A DNA stretch of 64,000 nucleotides. Source: an uncultured Paraprevotella sp. (lineage in GTDB: Bacteria; Bacteroidota; Bacteroidia; Bacteroidales; Bacteroidaceae). Where the stretch lies: positions 1-64,000 of the forward strand of contig URKA01000003.1 in assembly GCA_900548345.1 (NCBI GenBank). The letters are read 5' to 3'. The translations under genes and the position numbers were made by a program. This document shows positions 50,279 to 58,956 of the stretch, piece by piece (within the stretch, counting starts at the first letter, position 1; the number at the start of each line of letters is the position of its first letter). The notes under the pieces are model-generated. The model searched no databases. It was not told where the DNA came from and saw only the letters and a list, made by a program, of their open reading frames with translations.

Positions 50279-51772
50279 ATGAAAAGACTGCATCCTTTTA
50301 TGCTGGCCGGCACGGGAAGCGACGTGGGAAAAAGTGTGCTGGCCGCCGCATTGTGCCGTATACTGAAACAAGACGGCTATGCGCCTGCACCCTTCAAGGC
50401 ACAGAACATGTCGCTCAACTCTTATGCCACGCCCGAAGGTCTCGAAATCGGACGGGCGCAGGCCGTGCAGGCGGAAGCTGCGGGAGTGCCGTGCCATACG
50501 GACATGAACCCGTTGTTGCTGAAACCCAATTCGGACCATACATCCCAGGTGGTGCTCAACGGACGGCCCGTCGGCGACAGGCATGCCCGCGATTACTTCC
50601 GCCGGGAGGGGTTCGACAACCTGCGCAATGCGGTGCATGAGGCTTTCGACAGGCTTTCCGCACGGTATAATCCCATTGTGATGGAAGGTGCGGGAAGTAT
50701 TTCCGAAATCAATCTGCAGGAGACGGATCTGGTGAATATGCCCATGGCACGGTATGCGGATGCCGATGTGTTCCTTGTGGCCGACATCGACCGTGGCGGA
50801 GTGTTCGCTTCGGCCTACGGTTCGGTGATGTTGCAGAAGCCGGAAGACCGCCGGCGCATCAAGGGCATTATCATCAACAAGTTCCGGGGCGATTTGCAGT
50901 TGTTCGCTTCCGGAGTTGGGATGATGGAGGACATTTGCGGAGTTCCCGTGCTTGGCGTGGTGCCTTACTTCAGGGATATTTATGTCGAGGATGAGGATTC
51001 GGTGGATTTGCAAGGCAGGCATGTCTGTGCGGAGAGCGGTAAGGTGAACGTGGCGGTGGTGATGTTGCGCCATCTTTCCAATTTCACCGATTTCGACCGT
51101 CTGGAACGTGATGAAAGAGTGCATCTGTATTATACGGACAATGTCCGGGAGCTGGGCAAGGCCGACATTATTCTGCTGCCCGGAAGCAAGAGTACGCTGG
51201 ACGACCTTCGTGAGCTGCGGCGGAACGGGGTGGCACAGGCCATCCTGCGGGCCTACAGGGAAGGGAAGACGGTGATGGGCATCTGCGGCGGGTATCAGAT
51301 GATGGGACTGGATGTGTCCGACCCCGACGGCATGGACGGCAGCGGCATCAGGCGGCTTCCGGGATTGGGACTGTTGCCCGTGCATACCGTGATGACCGGC
51401 GAAAAGGTTACGCGTCAGGTGGATTTTACTTTCGGAGATTCGTCCGTGCCTTGCAAGGGGTATGAGATTCATTTAGGGGTGACTGTGCCGGCCGACGGCT
51501 GTGACGCGCAGCCGCTGAACCGTATGCCGGACGGTGCATCCGAGGGATGTCGTGTGGACGGACGCTGTATGGGGACTTATATCCACGGCATACTCGACAA
51601 CCAGGTTGTGGTCGACGCACTGCTCGCACCGTATGCGGAGAAAGTGGCGGGGAGCACGGTGACGGATTACGCCGCTTTCAAGGATGAACAGTACGACCGT
51701 TTGGCCGCGCATGTGCGCAGCCATCTGGATATGGACCTTCTTTACCGTATACTTTCGTCAGAGGAAGGATAA
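50279..51772 (+). CDS. cobQ: Cobyric acid synthase
   Basis: A 497-residue amidotransferase that adds four amide groups to the corrin ring in adenosylcobalamin synthesis. The N-terminal P-loop-like domain has LAGTGSDVGKSVLAAALCRI and FKAQNMSLNSYATPEG; the C-terminal class-I glutaminase-like domain has GICGGYQMMG (nucleophile Cys in GICGG) and the histidine in YEIHLGVT. GAGSISEINL is another CobQ mark. Its 3' end overlaps the convergent cbiB gene by 15 bases. Together with the next two genes it supplies late steps of B12 assembly. Confidence 0.95.
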   Translation: MKRLHPFMLAGTGSDVGKSVLAAALCRILKQDGYAPAPFKAQNMSLNSYATPEGLEIGRAQAVQAEAAGVPCHTDMNPLLLKPNSDHTSQVVLNGRPVGDRHARDYFRREGFDNLRNAVHEAFDRLSARYNPIVMEGAGSISEINLQETDLVNMPMARYADADVFLVADIDRGGVFASAYGSVMLQKPEDRRRIKGIIINKFRGDLQLFASGVGMMEDICGVPVLGVVPYFRDIYVEDEDSVDLQGRHVCAESGKVNVAVVMLRHLSNFTDFDRLERDERVHLYYTDNVRELGKADIILLPGSKSTLDDLRELRRNGVAQAILRAYREGKTVMGICGGYQMMGLDVSDPDGMDGSGIRRLPGLGLLPVHTVMTGEKVTRQVDFTFGDSSVPCKGYEIHLGVTVPADGCDAQPLNRMPDGASEGCRVDGRCMGTYIHGILDNQVVVDALLAPYAEKVAGSTVTDYAAFKDEQYDRLAAHVRSHLDMDLLYRILSSEEG

Positions 51773-52732
51773 CCCTATGCTGAGGGCTATCATCATGATT
51801 TCCGCATAAAGGTTGACGTTCACCGCACACCGCATGTCGTCCGTATGCACGGTGCGGTGGTTTTCTCCGATGTAGGGCTTGAAGACATATTCGCCGAAGT
51901 AGGTGTGAGGCCCGCCGAAGCGGCAGTCCAAGATGCCGGCCAGTGCCGCTTCGGGATAGCCGGAGTTGGGGCTGGCGTGTTTCCGTCCGAAACGGATGAT
52001 GAAACGGAGCTCTTCTTTAAACGTGCGTGCGGTCGGCGTTCCCTTGTGCGGTAGCAGCGAGGCTACGGCCATCAGCAGGGCGGTGAGGCGTGCCGGAATG
52101 TAGTTTGCCATGTCGTCGAGGCGTGCCGCGGCGCGCCCGAAATCCTTGTATCGCTCGTTGCGGTAGCCAATCATGGAGTCCAGCGTATTCACCATTTTGT
52201 AGGTCAGCATGCCGGGCAGTCCCAACAGATACAGCCAGAAGAGCGGGGCAATGACCCCGTCGCTCAAGTTCTCCGACAGTGTCTCTAAAGCTGCGGTGCG
52301 CACTTCCTGCTCGGAGAGTTCTTCCGTGTTCCTTCCTACGATGCGGCTTACCTGACGGCGTCCTTCTTCCAAGGAACGGTCGGCAGCCCGGAATACCATC
52401 CTGACTTCCCGTATCAGTGTCGTGCCGGCCAGGCAGTAGAAAACGAGGACGGCACATACCGCATTGTACACATACATGCCGCCGGCAGCCCATCTGTGGC
52501 ATAAGATGTGCAGTGCGACGAGCAATGCCCAACTGAGGGCGAAAGTACTGCAAACGGTGCCCAAGGTCCAGAACAGGCCTTTGGCATACCGCTTGCCTCC
52601 TTTGTTGCCGTGTCGTTCAAAGAAACTGATCCATCGCCCGAAAGCGATGACGGGATGGGGCAGGCGGGGCGGGTCGCCGAGACATTTGTCCAGCACCCAG
52701 CCGGACAGCAGGGGGAAAAGTAGTGTGTTCAT
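51758..52732 (-). CDS. cbiB: Adenosylcobinamide-phosphate synthase
   Basis: A 324-residue inner-membrane enzyme that joins the aminopropanol phosphate arm to adenosylcobyric acid. Several hydrophobic segments are present, and the family signatures LDKCLGDPPRLPHPVIAFGR (residues about 11-30), YRNERYKDFGRAAARLDDM and HASPNSGYPEAALAGIL are clear. It follows the aminotransferase-like decarboxylase gene by six bases on the same strand, forming a two-gene operon that converges with cobQ. Confidence 0.93.
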   Translation of the reverse strand: MNTLLFPLLSGWVLDKCLGDPPRLPHPVIAFGRWISFFERHGNKGGKRYAKGLFWTLGTVCSTFALSWALLVALHILCHRWAAGGMYVYNAVCAVLVFYCLAGTTLIREVRMVFRAADRSLEEGRRQVSRIVGRNTEELSEQEVRTAALETLSENLSDGVIAPLFWLYLLGLPGMLTYKMVNTLDSMIGYRNERYKDFGRAAARLDDMANYIPARLTALLMAVASLLPHKGTPTARTFKEELRFIIRFGRKHASPNSGYPEAALAGILDCRFGGPHTYFGEYVFKPYIGENHRTVHTDDMRCAVNVNLYAEIMMIALSIGLSFL

Positions 52733-52738
52733 GTGTTT

Positions 52739-53752
52739 TTATGTCGACATCCATTGTGTGATGGCGGAGACGAGACGGTCGTTCTCCTCTGCCGTCTGTA
52801 CGGCGATGCGGAAGCAACTGCGGTCCAGTCCGTCGAAATTGCTTGCGTCCCGTATAAGCATGCCGTGCTCATTGAGCAGATATTCTTTCAGGGCTGCGGC
52901 ATTGCCTTGGCGGAGGCGTGCCAGCAGGAAGTGTGTCTTGCCCGGCCATACGGTGGCCAGTTTTTTTTCTTCCAGCAATCTGCTCACGCGCGCGCGTTCC
53001 TTTAATATAGTATGCAGGTCGAAACGGAATTCGTCCTCATGCCTCAACAGGTAATGCACGGCTTCTATGGCCATCTGGTTGACAGTCCACGGCATCTGCA
53101 TGCGGCGCAACCGGCCGACAAGCGTCTGGCAGGCCGTGAGGTATCCGATGCGCAGTCCGGGCAGTCCGTAACGCTTGGTCATGGAATGAAGCAGGAGCAG
53201 GTTGGGGTATTGTACGGCTTCTGCCGCCGTGAACAAGCGTTCTTCCGTGAAATCCTCGTAGCTCTGGTCGATGACGAACAGCGTGTGGGCGTGTTGTGTA
53301 ATCAGTTCCTTGAGTCTCTCATACGGGATGACTTCGCCGGTGGGGTTGTTGGGATTGCAGAGCCAGATGATGTCTGCATCCTCAGGTATGCGCCTGAGGT
53401 CGTAGAGGTTTGTGGTGTGATGGCTGTTCATCCTGCACGCGTCGGCATACTCGGCAAAGGTGGGTGTGTGGATGTACGACCGGCGTTCGCGGAAGGTTCT
53501 TGCGACAAGATAGATGGCATCTGTGGCTCCATGGGTCAGACAAACCTCTTCGGGATGTATGCGCATGGCTTCGGCGAGTTCTTTTTCTGCGGTGAGCGGT
53601 TGTGCCTCCGGGTAGGAGCGCAGCGATTCCCACCGTGTGTTCAAGTAGTGGAACAACGGCTCCGGCGTACAGCCGTAGTATACGTTGCTGCTGAAGTTCG
53701 TTTTGATTTCAGCCGCATATAAGTATCCGTCGTCTCCGTGTCCGTGAATCAT
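52739..53752 (-). CDS. cobD: CobD-like threonine-phosphate decarboxylase / aminotransferase class I/II
   Basis: A 337-residue PLP enzyme (fold type I) that most likely decarboxylates threonine phosphate to aminopropanol phosphate, the substrate of the adjacent CbiB. TNFSSNVYYGCTPE near the N-terminus, WLCNPNNPTGEV (about residues 150-161), FVIDQSYEDFTEE, and the PLP lysine in LLHSMTKRYGLPGLRIGYL are typical. It resembles histidinol-phosphate aminotransferases, so the function rests mainly on its neighbour; an aminotransferase role is the alternative. Confidence 0.85.
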   Translation of the reverse strand: MIHGHGDDGYLYAAEIKTNFSSNVYYGCTPEPLFHYLNTRWESLRSYPEAQPLTAEKELAEAMRIHPEEVCLTHGATDAIYLVARTFRERRSYIHTPTFAEYADACRMNSHHTTNLYDLRRIPEDADIIWLCNPNNPTGEVIPYERLKELITQHAHTLFVIDQSYEDFTEERLFTAAEAVQYPNLLLLHSMTKRYGLPGLRIGYLTACQTLVGRLRRMQMPWTVNQMAIEAVHYLLRHEDEFRFDLHTILKERARVSRLLEEKKLATVWPGKTHFLLARLRQGNAAALKEYLLNEHGMLIRDASNFDGLDRSCFRIAVQTAEENDRLVSAITQWMST

Positions 53753-53775
53753 CCTTTTTGTCTTTCAAGTGGCTG

Positions 53776-53783
53776 CAAAGTTA
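53776..53783 (-). promoter_or_regulatory. Promoter -7 box of the cobD-cbiB operon
   Basis: TAACTTTG on the minus strand, 23 bp upstream of the start at 53752. Confidence 0.55.
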
Positions 53784-53855
53784 AGGATTTATAGTGAGTT
53801 CTGTGTCTTCTTTGGGATGTTTTTCCTTGTACGGTATGGTAGAACTTAACGAAAA

Positions 53856-53884
53856 TGGAGCCATGCCTCACGGCACAGCTCCAC
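53856..53884 (-). terminator. Possible terminator after the outer-membrane barrel gene
   Basis: Hairpin TGGAGC/GCTCCA with inner TGCC/GGCA pairs. It lies 48 bp past the stop of the leftward gene at 53933. T tract weak. Confidence 0.45.
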
Positions 53885-53932
53885 TGGGTTTATTATTCTT
53901 GAATATCAGTTTTAATGTTCTGTTCTTTCCAT

Positions 53933-54547
53933 TTAAAGGTTGAAGAGAAGAGAGAACTGAACATTTGTCAGGTCTACATTAAGACCGAAATCAGAAGAGG
54001 CTTTCATGTTCTCACCGTCGGGTTTTTCTGATCCATATCCCAACCATCCTACTTTGGTGATGAAAGTGAGTTTCTCTGTCAAATCAACAGAAACACCCGG
54101 TCTGATACCGATATTCCACCCTGTAGTCTTGTCGTCAACGTCTCCATAAATAGGGTCGCCGGTAGTTTGGTTGTAGCCGGTAATGTCCTTTGTAGTATAC
54201 TTGGAACTGTTGAATGCGAACTGTGCATCAGCGAACAAGCCAACTCGGTTCCATTTTACGAACGTGTAACGTGCGTACGGCATGATGGAGAATTTATTGT
54301 TCTTGTCATCGCCTTGCTTGGAGTGGTCGTATCCTAAAGCGATACCTACTGCCCATTTGTCGTTGAGTTTGTATCCCACTTCAGGGCTGATGCCGAAACT
54401 TGTTTCTGCATCCGGTGCCTTTGCTCCATTTACGTCCACGTAAGAATCCTTGTGTGTACCGAAGTTAATACCGCCGCCAATGTACACCTGTGCACTTGCT
54501 GCAACTGTTGCAACCATCATGGCTGCCATTAAAAATACTTTTTTCAT
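53933..54547 (-). CDS. Outer-membrane beta-barrel protein
   Basis: A 204-residue porin/opacity-type protein with a signal peptide (MKKVFLMAAMMVATVAASAQ) and alternating beta-strands through to the C-terminus, which ends in a strand finishing with Phe-Asn-Leu (VQFSLLFNL), as outer-membrane barrels do. VYIGGGINFGTHKD, FGISPEVGYKLNDKWAVGIA and PYARYTFVKWNRVGLFADAQ are typical strands. Its start faces invertible promoter 3, 107 bp away; in the flipped state that element would transcribe toward it. A weak own promoter (TAATGTTG, minus strand) may exist. Confidence 0.82.
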   Translation of the reverse strand: MKKVFLMAAMMVATVAASAQVYIGGGINFGTHKDSYVDVNGAKAPDAETSFGISPEVGYKLNDKWAVGIALGYDHSKQGDDKNNKFSIMPYARYTFVKWNRVGLFADAQFAFNSSKYTTKDITGYNQTTGDPIYGDVDDKTTGWNIGIRPGVSVDLTEKLTFITKVGWLGYGSEKPDGENMKASSDFGLNVDLTNVQFSLLFNL

Positions 54548-54652
54548 AATCTTTTTTTTAAAACAACATTATAATAATAAACTCTATATTTCTGTATGTT
54601 TTGTTCTCGTTCGTCTGTTTCTCAGCTCTTTTATTATCGTTGTATTTGGTGC

Positions 54653-54844
54653 ATCTCTTAACAAGAGAACCGTATGATGAGAAAGAAGCTCTGTATCAGC
54701 ATGAATATTGAGCCTGTGTGTTGGACGGAGAAAACATACAGGCATTTTTTTTGTGATTTGTTAAAGAATTTGTGTCTATAATTTTGTTTTTTATAATCTT
54801 TTATGTTACTTTTGCCCCGTGTAATGGTTCTCTTGTTAAGAGAT
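54653..54844. promoter_or_regulatory. Invertible promoter 3 (currently facing right)
   Basis: A 19-bp perfect inverted repeat, ATCTCTTAACAAGAGAACC (54653-54671) and its reverse complement (54826-54844), surrounds the segment; the cores TCTCTTNNNAAGAGA are 160 bp apart with centre AAC/GTT. Inside, TTTG (54783-54786), 20 bases, then TACTTTTG (54807-54814) form a full promoter reading right into the gene at 54895. After inversion it would read left toward the outer-membrane gene at 54547, so the element lies between divergent surface genes. Confidence 0.88.
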
Positions 54845-54894
54845 ATATCATGTGCAATCTCAGAAAAGTATACAATTAACACAAGACAAACTAT

Positions 54895-55368
54895 ATGAAA
54901 AAGATTGTATTATTATGCGTTTCCCTGTTCGCTTGGGCAGGAATGCAGCAGGTTTCTGCACAGAAAGTTGCGGATGTTCGTTATTCGCAGGCTCGTTTGA
55001 TTGAACCCCTTCACAGTGTACACGCCAAACCGTTGATTGCCGACCTTGTGGTGGATTCCAAGTTGGGTAGGATTAGTCACACTTTCCACTTCACCATGAA
55101 AGAAATCAATGCCTTGCAGGGGGATTTGGAAAATGTGAGGAAAAGTGCGCTGTTCAAGGCCGTGAACGAGGTTTACCATTGCGATGTGATTGTGGCTGCC
55201 TCTTTCGATGTGAAGTCCACAGACGAGGGATATGATGTGACCATTATCGGATTCCCGGCTTCGTACTCCAACTGGCGTACGGCCACCAAGGAGGATTATG
55301 AATGGATTCGCAACGAAAAGATGGGTGCGGCTAACGAGAAGAAGGCTGAAACTGCTATCAGCAAATAA
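54895..55368 (+). CDS. Secreted protein of unknown function, phase-variable operon
   Basis: A 157-residue protein with a signal peptide (CVSLFAWAGMQQVSAQ). The mature part opens VADVRYSQARLIEPLHS and contains KPLIADLVVDSKLGRISHTF and VTIIGFPASYSNWRTATKED. The segment with GFPAxYxxWR is a recurring feature of small exported Bacteroides proteins, but I know no function. It is the first gene after invertible promoter 3, followed 44 bp later by a barrel protein, so it may be a periplasmic or surface partner of that barrel. Confidence 0.75.
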   Translation: MKKIVLLCVSLFAWAGMQQVSAQKVADVRYSQARLIEPLHSVHAKPLIADLVVDSKLGRISHTFHFTMKEINALQGDLENVRKSALFKAVNEVYHCDVIVAASFDVKSTDEGYDVTIIGFPASYSNWRTATKEDYEWIRNEKMGAANEKKAETAISK

Positions 55369-55412
55369 AGGAAGAATAGTATAATTATCAAACCAATAAA
55401 AGTTAAGACACA

Positions 55413-56075
55413 ATGAAAAAAGGTTTTTTGTTTTTATGTACGCTGTTGTGCAGTGTGGCAATGAGCGCGCAGCTTGTAAGTTCGCACAGTGTATCGCTGA
55501 CTGAGAAAAAGAAGGCTCCTTCAAGAACAACCTGGATGGTTCGCCTTGGTGTGGGTTCCAACACATTTGCCGGTGATAAGGCATGGGAAGACGCAGGCTC
55601 GCATGTTGGTTACTTCTTCGGCTTTGAGTTCAACAAGGCAATTGGTCAGAAGGGCGCATATTGGGGCATGGACTTCGATTTGGCCAGCAGAGGTTACAAG
55701 TATAGTAATGAAGATTATGATAGTGAGAGTAAATTGATGGTTCATACTTTCCAGTGGTCTCCGTTCATCTTCGGTTGGAAGATTGCCGTGCCCAACAGTA
55801 AGTTCTCCATTGACCCACACGTCGGTGCATACGTTGCTGTAGACTATGCAGGTAAATATACGTCTGAAATTGATGGTAAAAGCGGTGATGACGTCAAAAT
55901 CGGAGATATTGAGGATTACAACCGTTTCGATGCCGGTTTGAAGGTGGGTGTAGGTGTTTGGTACAACAACAAATACAATGTGGACTTTACCTACCAGAGA
56001 GGCTTCTTTACTCATAATACAGACATTGACGGCGGAACAAGCAACTTCTGGTTCCGTCTCGGTTACGCATTCTAA
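55413..56075 (+). CDS. Outer-membrane beta-barrel protein, phase-variable operon
   Basis: A 220-residue porin-family protein with a signal peptide (CTLLCSVAMSAQ) and alternating strand pattern: TTWMVRLGVGSNTFAGDKAW, YWGMDFDLASRGYKYSNEDY, FQWSPFIFGWKIAVPNSKFS and a final strand ending FWFRLGYAF, with the C-terminal Phe favoured by the Bam machinery. It ends a two-gene operon controlled by invertible promoter 3; a clear terminator follows. It may be an adhesin or porin; no more specific role can be read. Confidence 0.8.
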   Translation: MKKGFLFLCTLLCSVAMSAQLVSSHSVSLTEKKKAPSRTTWMVRLGVGSNTFAGDKAWEDAGSHVGYFFGFEFNKAIGQKGAYWGMDFDLASRGYKYSNEDYDSESKLMVHTFQWSPFIFGWKIAVPNSKFSIDPHVGAYVAVDYAGKYTSEIDGKSGDDVKIGDIEDYNRFDAGLKVGVGVWYNNKYNVDFTYQRGFFTHNTDIDGGTSNFWFRLGYAF

Positions 56076-56109
56076 ACCCAATACGATTAACATACGCTTA
56101 TGCAAAGGA

Positions 56110-56139
56110 GGCGGTCTCAGCAATGAGGCCGCCTTTTTT
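56110..56139 (+). terminator. Intrinsic terminator of the phase-variable outer-membrane operon
   Basis: Stem GGCGGTCTCA/TGAGGCCGCC (one G-T mismatch) with a four-base loop, followed by six T. Confidence 0.85.
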
Positions 56140-56147
56140 GCTTCTTT

Positions 56148-56213
56148 TTCTTCACCTGTGAGCGTTTGATTCTTCACCTGTGAGCGTTTGATTCTTCACC
56201 TGTGAGCGTTTCG
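56148..56213. repeat. 22-bp tandem repeat, three copies
   Basis: The unit TTCTTCACCTGTGAGCGTTT plus two bases occurs three times in a row (56148-56169, 56170-56191, 56192-56213); only the last two bases of copy 3 differ. It is non-coding and lies after the terminator. Confidence 0.85.
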
Positions 56214-56614
56214 TTAGTGAAAAGTCGTTCTTTTTGCCTGTACAAATATCGTGTCCGATACGGATATTTAGTTATAGAAACAAGGTGCGGAAGACTTTTC
56301 GTGAGGGGATATATTATGGTTTCTTGCAGACTTGTCTGTTACGAGGTTTTAATGTGATAAAGACGCTAAAACAGGATATTTCGGCCCGATTTATGATACT
56401 CTTTTAATCTTTTGGTTTTTGTGTCGGCACAGTAGGCATCCGGCCCCCTTTACCGGCATGCACACTGTGCCTTTTTCGCAATACGGTATATTCTCTTATA
56501 TATATAATGTACGCGTGCGCGAGGATTGTTGACAATACTTGTGTGTTAATGTGCTAAATATGAACGGACTTCATAATTATACCGCCGGAAACACTTTTTT
56601 GTTCGGAAAGTGCA
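56214..56614. other. Gene-free stretch
   Basis: About 400 bases between the tandem repeat and invertible promoter 4. I see no gene, RNA or clear promoter here; a TA run (ttatatatataatg) lies near 56494-56507. Confidence 0.5.
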
Positions 56615-56806
56615 TCTCTTGCGAAGAGATGAATCTGTCTTTCTAAAACGTTAGGAATAAACGGTTTGGCTGTATGCCCGATGTTTCAACCCAAAACCTT
56701 TGCTTAGTTTTTTCCGTATGGGAGGAAAATATTTAACGCTGTATACTTGCTTATTTTAACGGTTTTATATAATTTTGGGCCTTGAAATTCATCTCTTCGC
56801 AAGAGA
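56615..56806. promoter_or_regulatory. Invertible promoter 4 (currently facing right) of the fimbrial operon
   Basis: A 20-bp perfect inverted repeat lies at 56615-56634 and 56787-56806; cores TCTCTTGCGAAGAGA and TCTCTTCGCAAGAGA are 162 bp apart with centre GCG/CGC. Inside, TTG (56747-56749), 20 bases, then TAATTTTG (56770-56777) form a promoter reading right toward the DUF3575 gene at 56868. The orientation is ON for the fimbrial operon, although the operon is interrupted by an IS. Confidence 0.87.
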
Positions 56807-56867
56807 ACGGCGTTAGTTTGTGCGAAATAAAGATTAAGAACGATTTACGAGTAGAATACAAGAGCGC

Positions 56868-57179
56868 ATGTTAAAGCAATTTTTGAAAACGCTTTCGGTG
56901 ATATGGCTGGCCATCCTTCCCTTGGTGGCGGAGGCGCAGACGCCGCAGAAAACCACCGAACAGCAAGATACCCTGTCTTTGCCTTTCATGAAGCGTTTCT
57001 CCATCCGCACCAATGCCGTGGATTGGATGATGGTCACCCCCAATCTTGGGTTGGAGTTGGATTTGTCGGGCACGCCGAAAACGCATTATTCCGTGCTGGT
57101 GAACGGGAAGTGGAACTGGAACACCTCGCATACCGTGGCCCCCCGCTTTATTTATAATGTGGCCGCGGGTACGGTCGAG
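56868..57179 (+). pseudogene. DUF3575 fimbrial gene, 5' part (split by IS)
   Basis: The first 104 codons of a DUF3575-family outer-membrane protein: a signal peptide (MLKQFLKTLSVIWLAILPLV), then FSIRTNAVDWMMVTPNLGLE and SVLVNGKWNWNTSHTVAPRF, the conserved opening of the domain. The frame ends in the IS at 57180 and reads a few foreign codons before stopping at 57212. Removing 57180-59023 joins it in frame to the 3' part, giving one protein of about 444 residues. DUF3575 genes commonly head Bacteroidales fimbrial operons. Confidence 0.85.
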
Positions 57180-57214
57180 GAGGGTGTGTCAAAATATGCC
57201 CCCTCTTTTTAAGC

Positions 57215-57248
57215 ACAAAGCCCCGACTTTCACAAGCTGGGGCTTTGT
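57215..57248 (+). terminator. Terminator inside the left end of the IS
   Basis: Arms of ACAAAGCCCC / GGGGCTTTGT plus three inner pairs form a strong hairpin 35 bp inside the IS. It would stop transcripts coming from invertible promoter 4. The transposase promoter (TTTG at 57244-57247, 19 bases, TATCTTTA at 57267-57274) begins in its right arm. Confidence 0.7.
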
Positions 57249-57291
57249 TATTACCTAAAGAATTTGTATCTTTAAGCATAACAATTAAGCT

Positions 57292-58956
57292 ATGGCAAAG
57301 ATACATTTTCGTCCTTACATACCCAACCAAACAGTCCTATTTCCTCAAAGGATTGATGAGAATATTGCACAAGACGCCCCCGTCCGCATCATCAGTTCCT
57401 TAGTGGACTCTCTTGACTTGAGGTCTTTTCATAAATTGTATCGGCTAGAAGGTCGCAGCCCCTATCATCCTAAGATGATGCTCAAGGTGCTTTTCTATGC
57501 CTATATGAACAACATCTATTCCTGTCGAAAGATAGAGAAATCCCTTTTGCGCGACATTCATTTCATTTGGCTTGCCGGTGGCGAGAAACCGGACTATATC
57601 ACCATCAACCGTTTTCGGAACCGGGTAAAGGATGAGGTGGGTAAGCTGTTCACCCAGATTGTCCTCCTGCTTGCCGGGAAAGGATTTGTCAGTCTTGATG
57701 TGGAGTATGTGGATGGCACGAAGATAGAGTCCAAGGCCAACAAATACACTTTCGTGTGGCGCAAGACGGTGGAGAGGAACCGTGGCCGCCTGCAGGAAAA
57801 GCTCCGTGTGCTGTTGGAACAGGTAGACGAAAGTGCCGCTCAGGAGAACGCAAGCGAAAAGGAGCAGGCCGAGTTCACTCCGGAGATGCTTACGGACATG
57901 ATCGGTGAGTTGAAAGAGTCTCTGGAGGAGAAGCCTGCCCCATCCACAAAGGAGGAGAAAGCCGCTCGCCGAGAAAAGGCGGGACAGGTGAGGACGCTGG
58001 AAAAGCACCGGGATAAACTTGCTGAGTATGACAACCAACTGTCCGTATTGGGCGGGCGAAACTCGTATTCCAAGACAGACCCCGACGCCACATTCATGCG
58101 GATGAAGGAGGATGCGATGAAGAACGGCCAGACCAAGCCCGGATATAACCTGCAAATCGGAACGGAGAACCAGTTCATTGTGGACTACGCCCTCTTTCCC
58201 AACCCCACGGACACGCTTACGATGATACCCTTCCTGCGTTCCTTCATGGAACGCTATGGCCACGCCCCGTCCAAAGAGGTGGCGGATTCGGGCTACGGTT
58301 CGGAGGAAAACTACCGTTTCATGGACGAGAATGGCATCGGGGCCTTTGTCAAGTACAACTACTTCCACAAGGAACACCGACCACGCTATACCCCCAATCC
58401 CTTCCATCAGGACAGCTTCTATTATAACAAGGAAGAGGATTACTATGTTTGTCCCATGGGGCAGCACATGCTGCGGATAGGGACACGTCACGCAAGGACT
58501 GCCAGCGGATATCTCTCGGAAAGCGCAAGGTATCGGGCGGAAAGGTGCGAAGGATGCCCTCTCCGGTGTCTGTGCTTCAAGGCAAAGGCCGGGCGACGGA
58601 CCATCGAGGTCAATCACCGGTTGAAAGAATACAAACGGCTGGCGGCGGAGAGACTGACATCCGAGGAAGGTATCAAGCACCGCAGGCGAAGATGCATAGA
58701 ACCGGAAGCCGTATTCGGACAGATGAAGTACGACATGGGATACAAGCGATTCAGACATTTTGGATTAGACAAACTCTATATGGACTTTGCCTTCTTTGCC
58801 ATTGCCTTCAATCTCAAGAAAATGTGTTCAAGAATGGCTAGACAAGCCAAAAACGGGGGAAATACACCTCTTGGGGGATTAAATACATCTATTTACATGC
58901 CAACACGACCCATCATATGCACCTTGAAGAGCTTTTACGCAAAAATGGCTGCATAG
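57292..58956 (+). CDS. IS1182-family DDE transposase
   Basis: A 554-residue transposase that cuts and joins the IS ends. The N-terminal DUF772-like region (YRLEGRSPYHPKMMLKVLFY, SLLRDIHFIWLAGGEKPDY) binds DNA. The catalytic core shows Asp in VEYVDGTKIESKANKYTF, Asp in EVADSGYGSEENY, and Glu in IEPEAVFGQMKYDMGYKRF. A cysteine-rich insertion (CEGCPLRCLCFKAK) lies between them, as in this family. The gene is complete, so the element may be active. Confidence 0.93.
   Translation: MAKIHFRPYIPNQTVLFPQRIDENIAQDAPVRIISSLVDSLDLRSFHKLYRLEGRSPYHPKMMLKVLFYAYMNNIYSCRKIEKSLLRDIHFIWLAGGEKPDYITINRFRNRVKDEVGKLFTQIVLLLAGKGFVSLDVEYVDGTKIESKANKYTFVWRKTVERNRGRLQEKLRVLLEQVDESAAQENASEKEQAEFTPEMLTDMIGELKESLEEKPAPSTKEEKAARREKAGQVRTLEKHRDKLAEYDNQLSVLGGRNSYSKTDPDATFMRMKEDAMKNGQTKPGYNLQIGTENQFIVDYALFPNPTDTLTMIPFLRSFMERYGHAPSKEVADSGYGSEENYRFMDENGIGAFVKYNYFHKEHRPRYTPNPFHQDSFYYNKEEDYYVCPMGQHMLRIGTRHARTASGYLSESARYRAERCEGCPLRCLCFKAKAGRRTIEVNHRLKEYKRLAAERLTSEEGIKHRRRRCIEPEAVFGQMKYDMGYKRFRHFGLDKLYMDFAFFAIAFNLKKMCSRMARQAKNGGNTPLGGLNTSIYMPTRPIICTLKSFYAKMAA

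Noticed and set aside
56148..56213. CRISPR array
   Set aside because: The three 22-bp units are directly adjacent without spacers and no cas gene is present.
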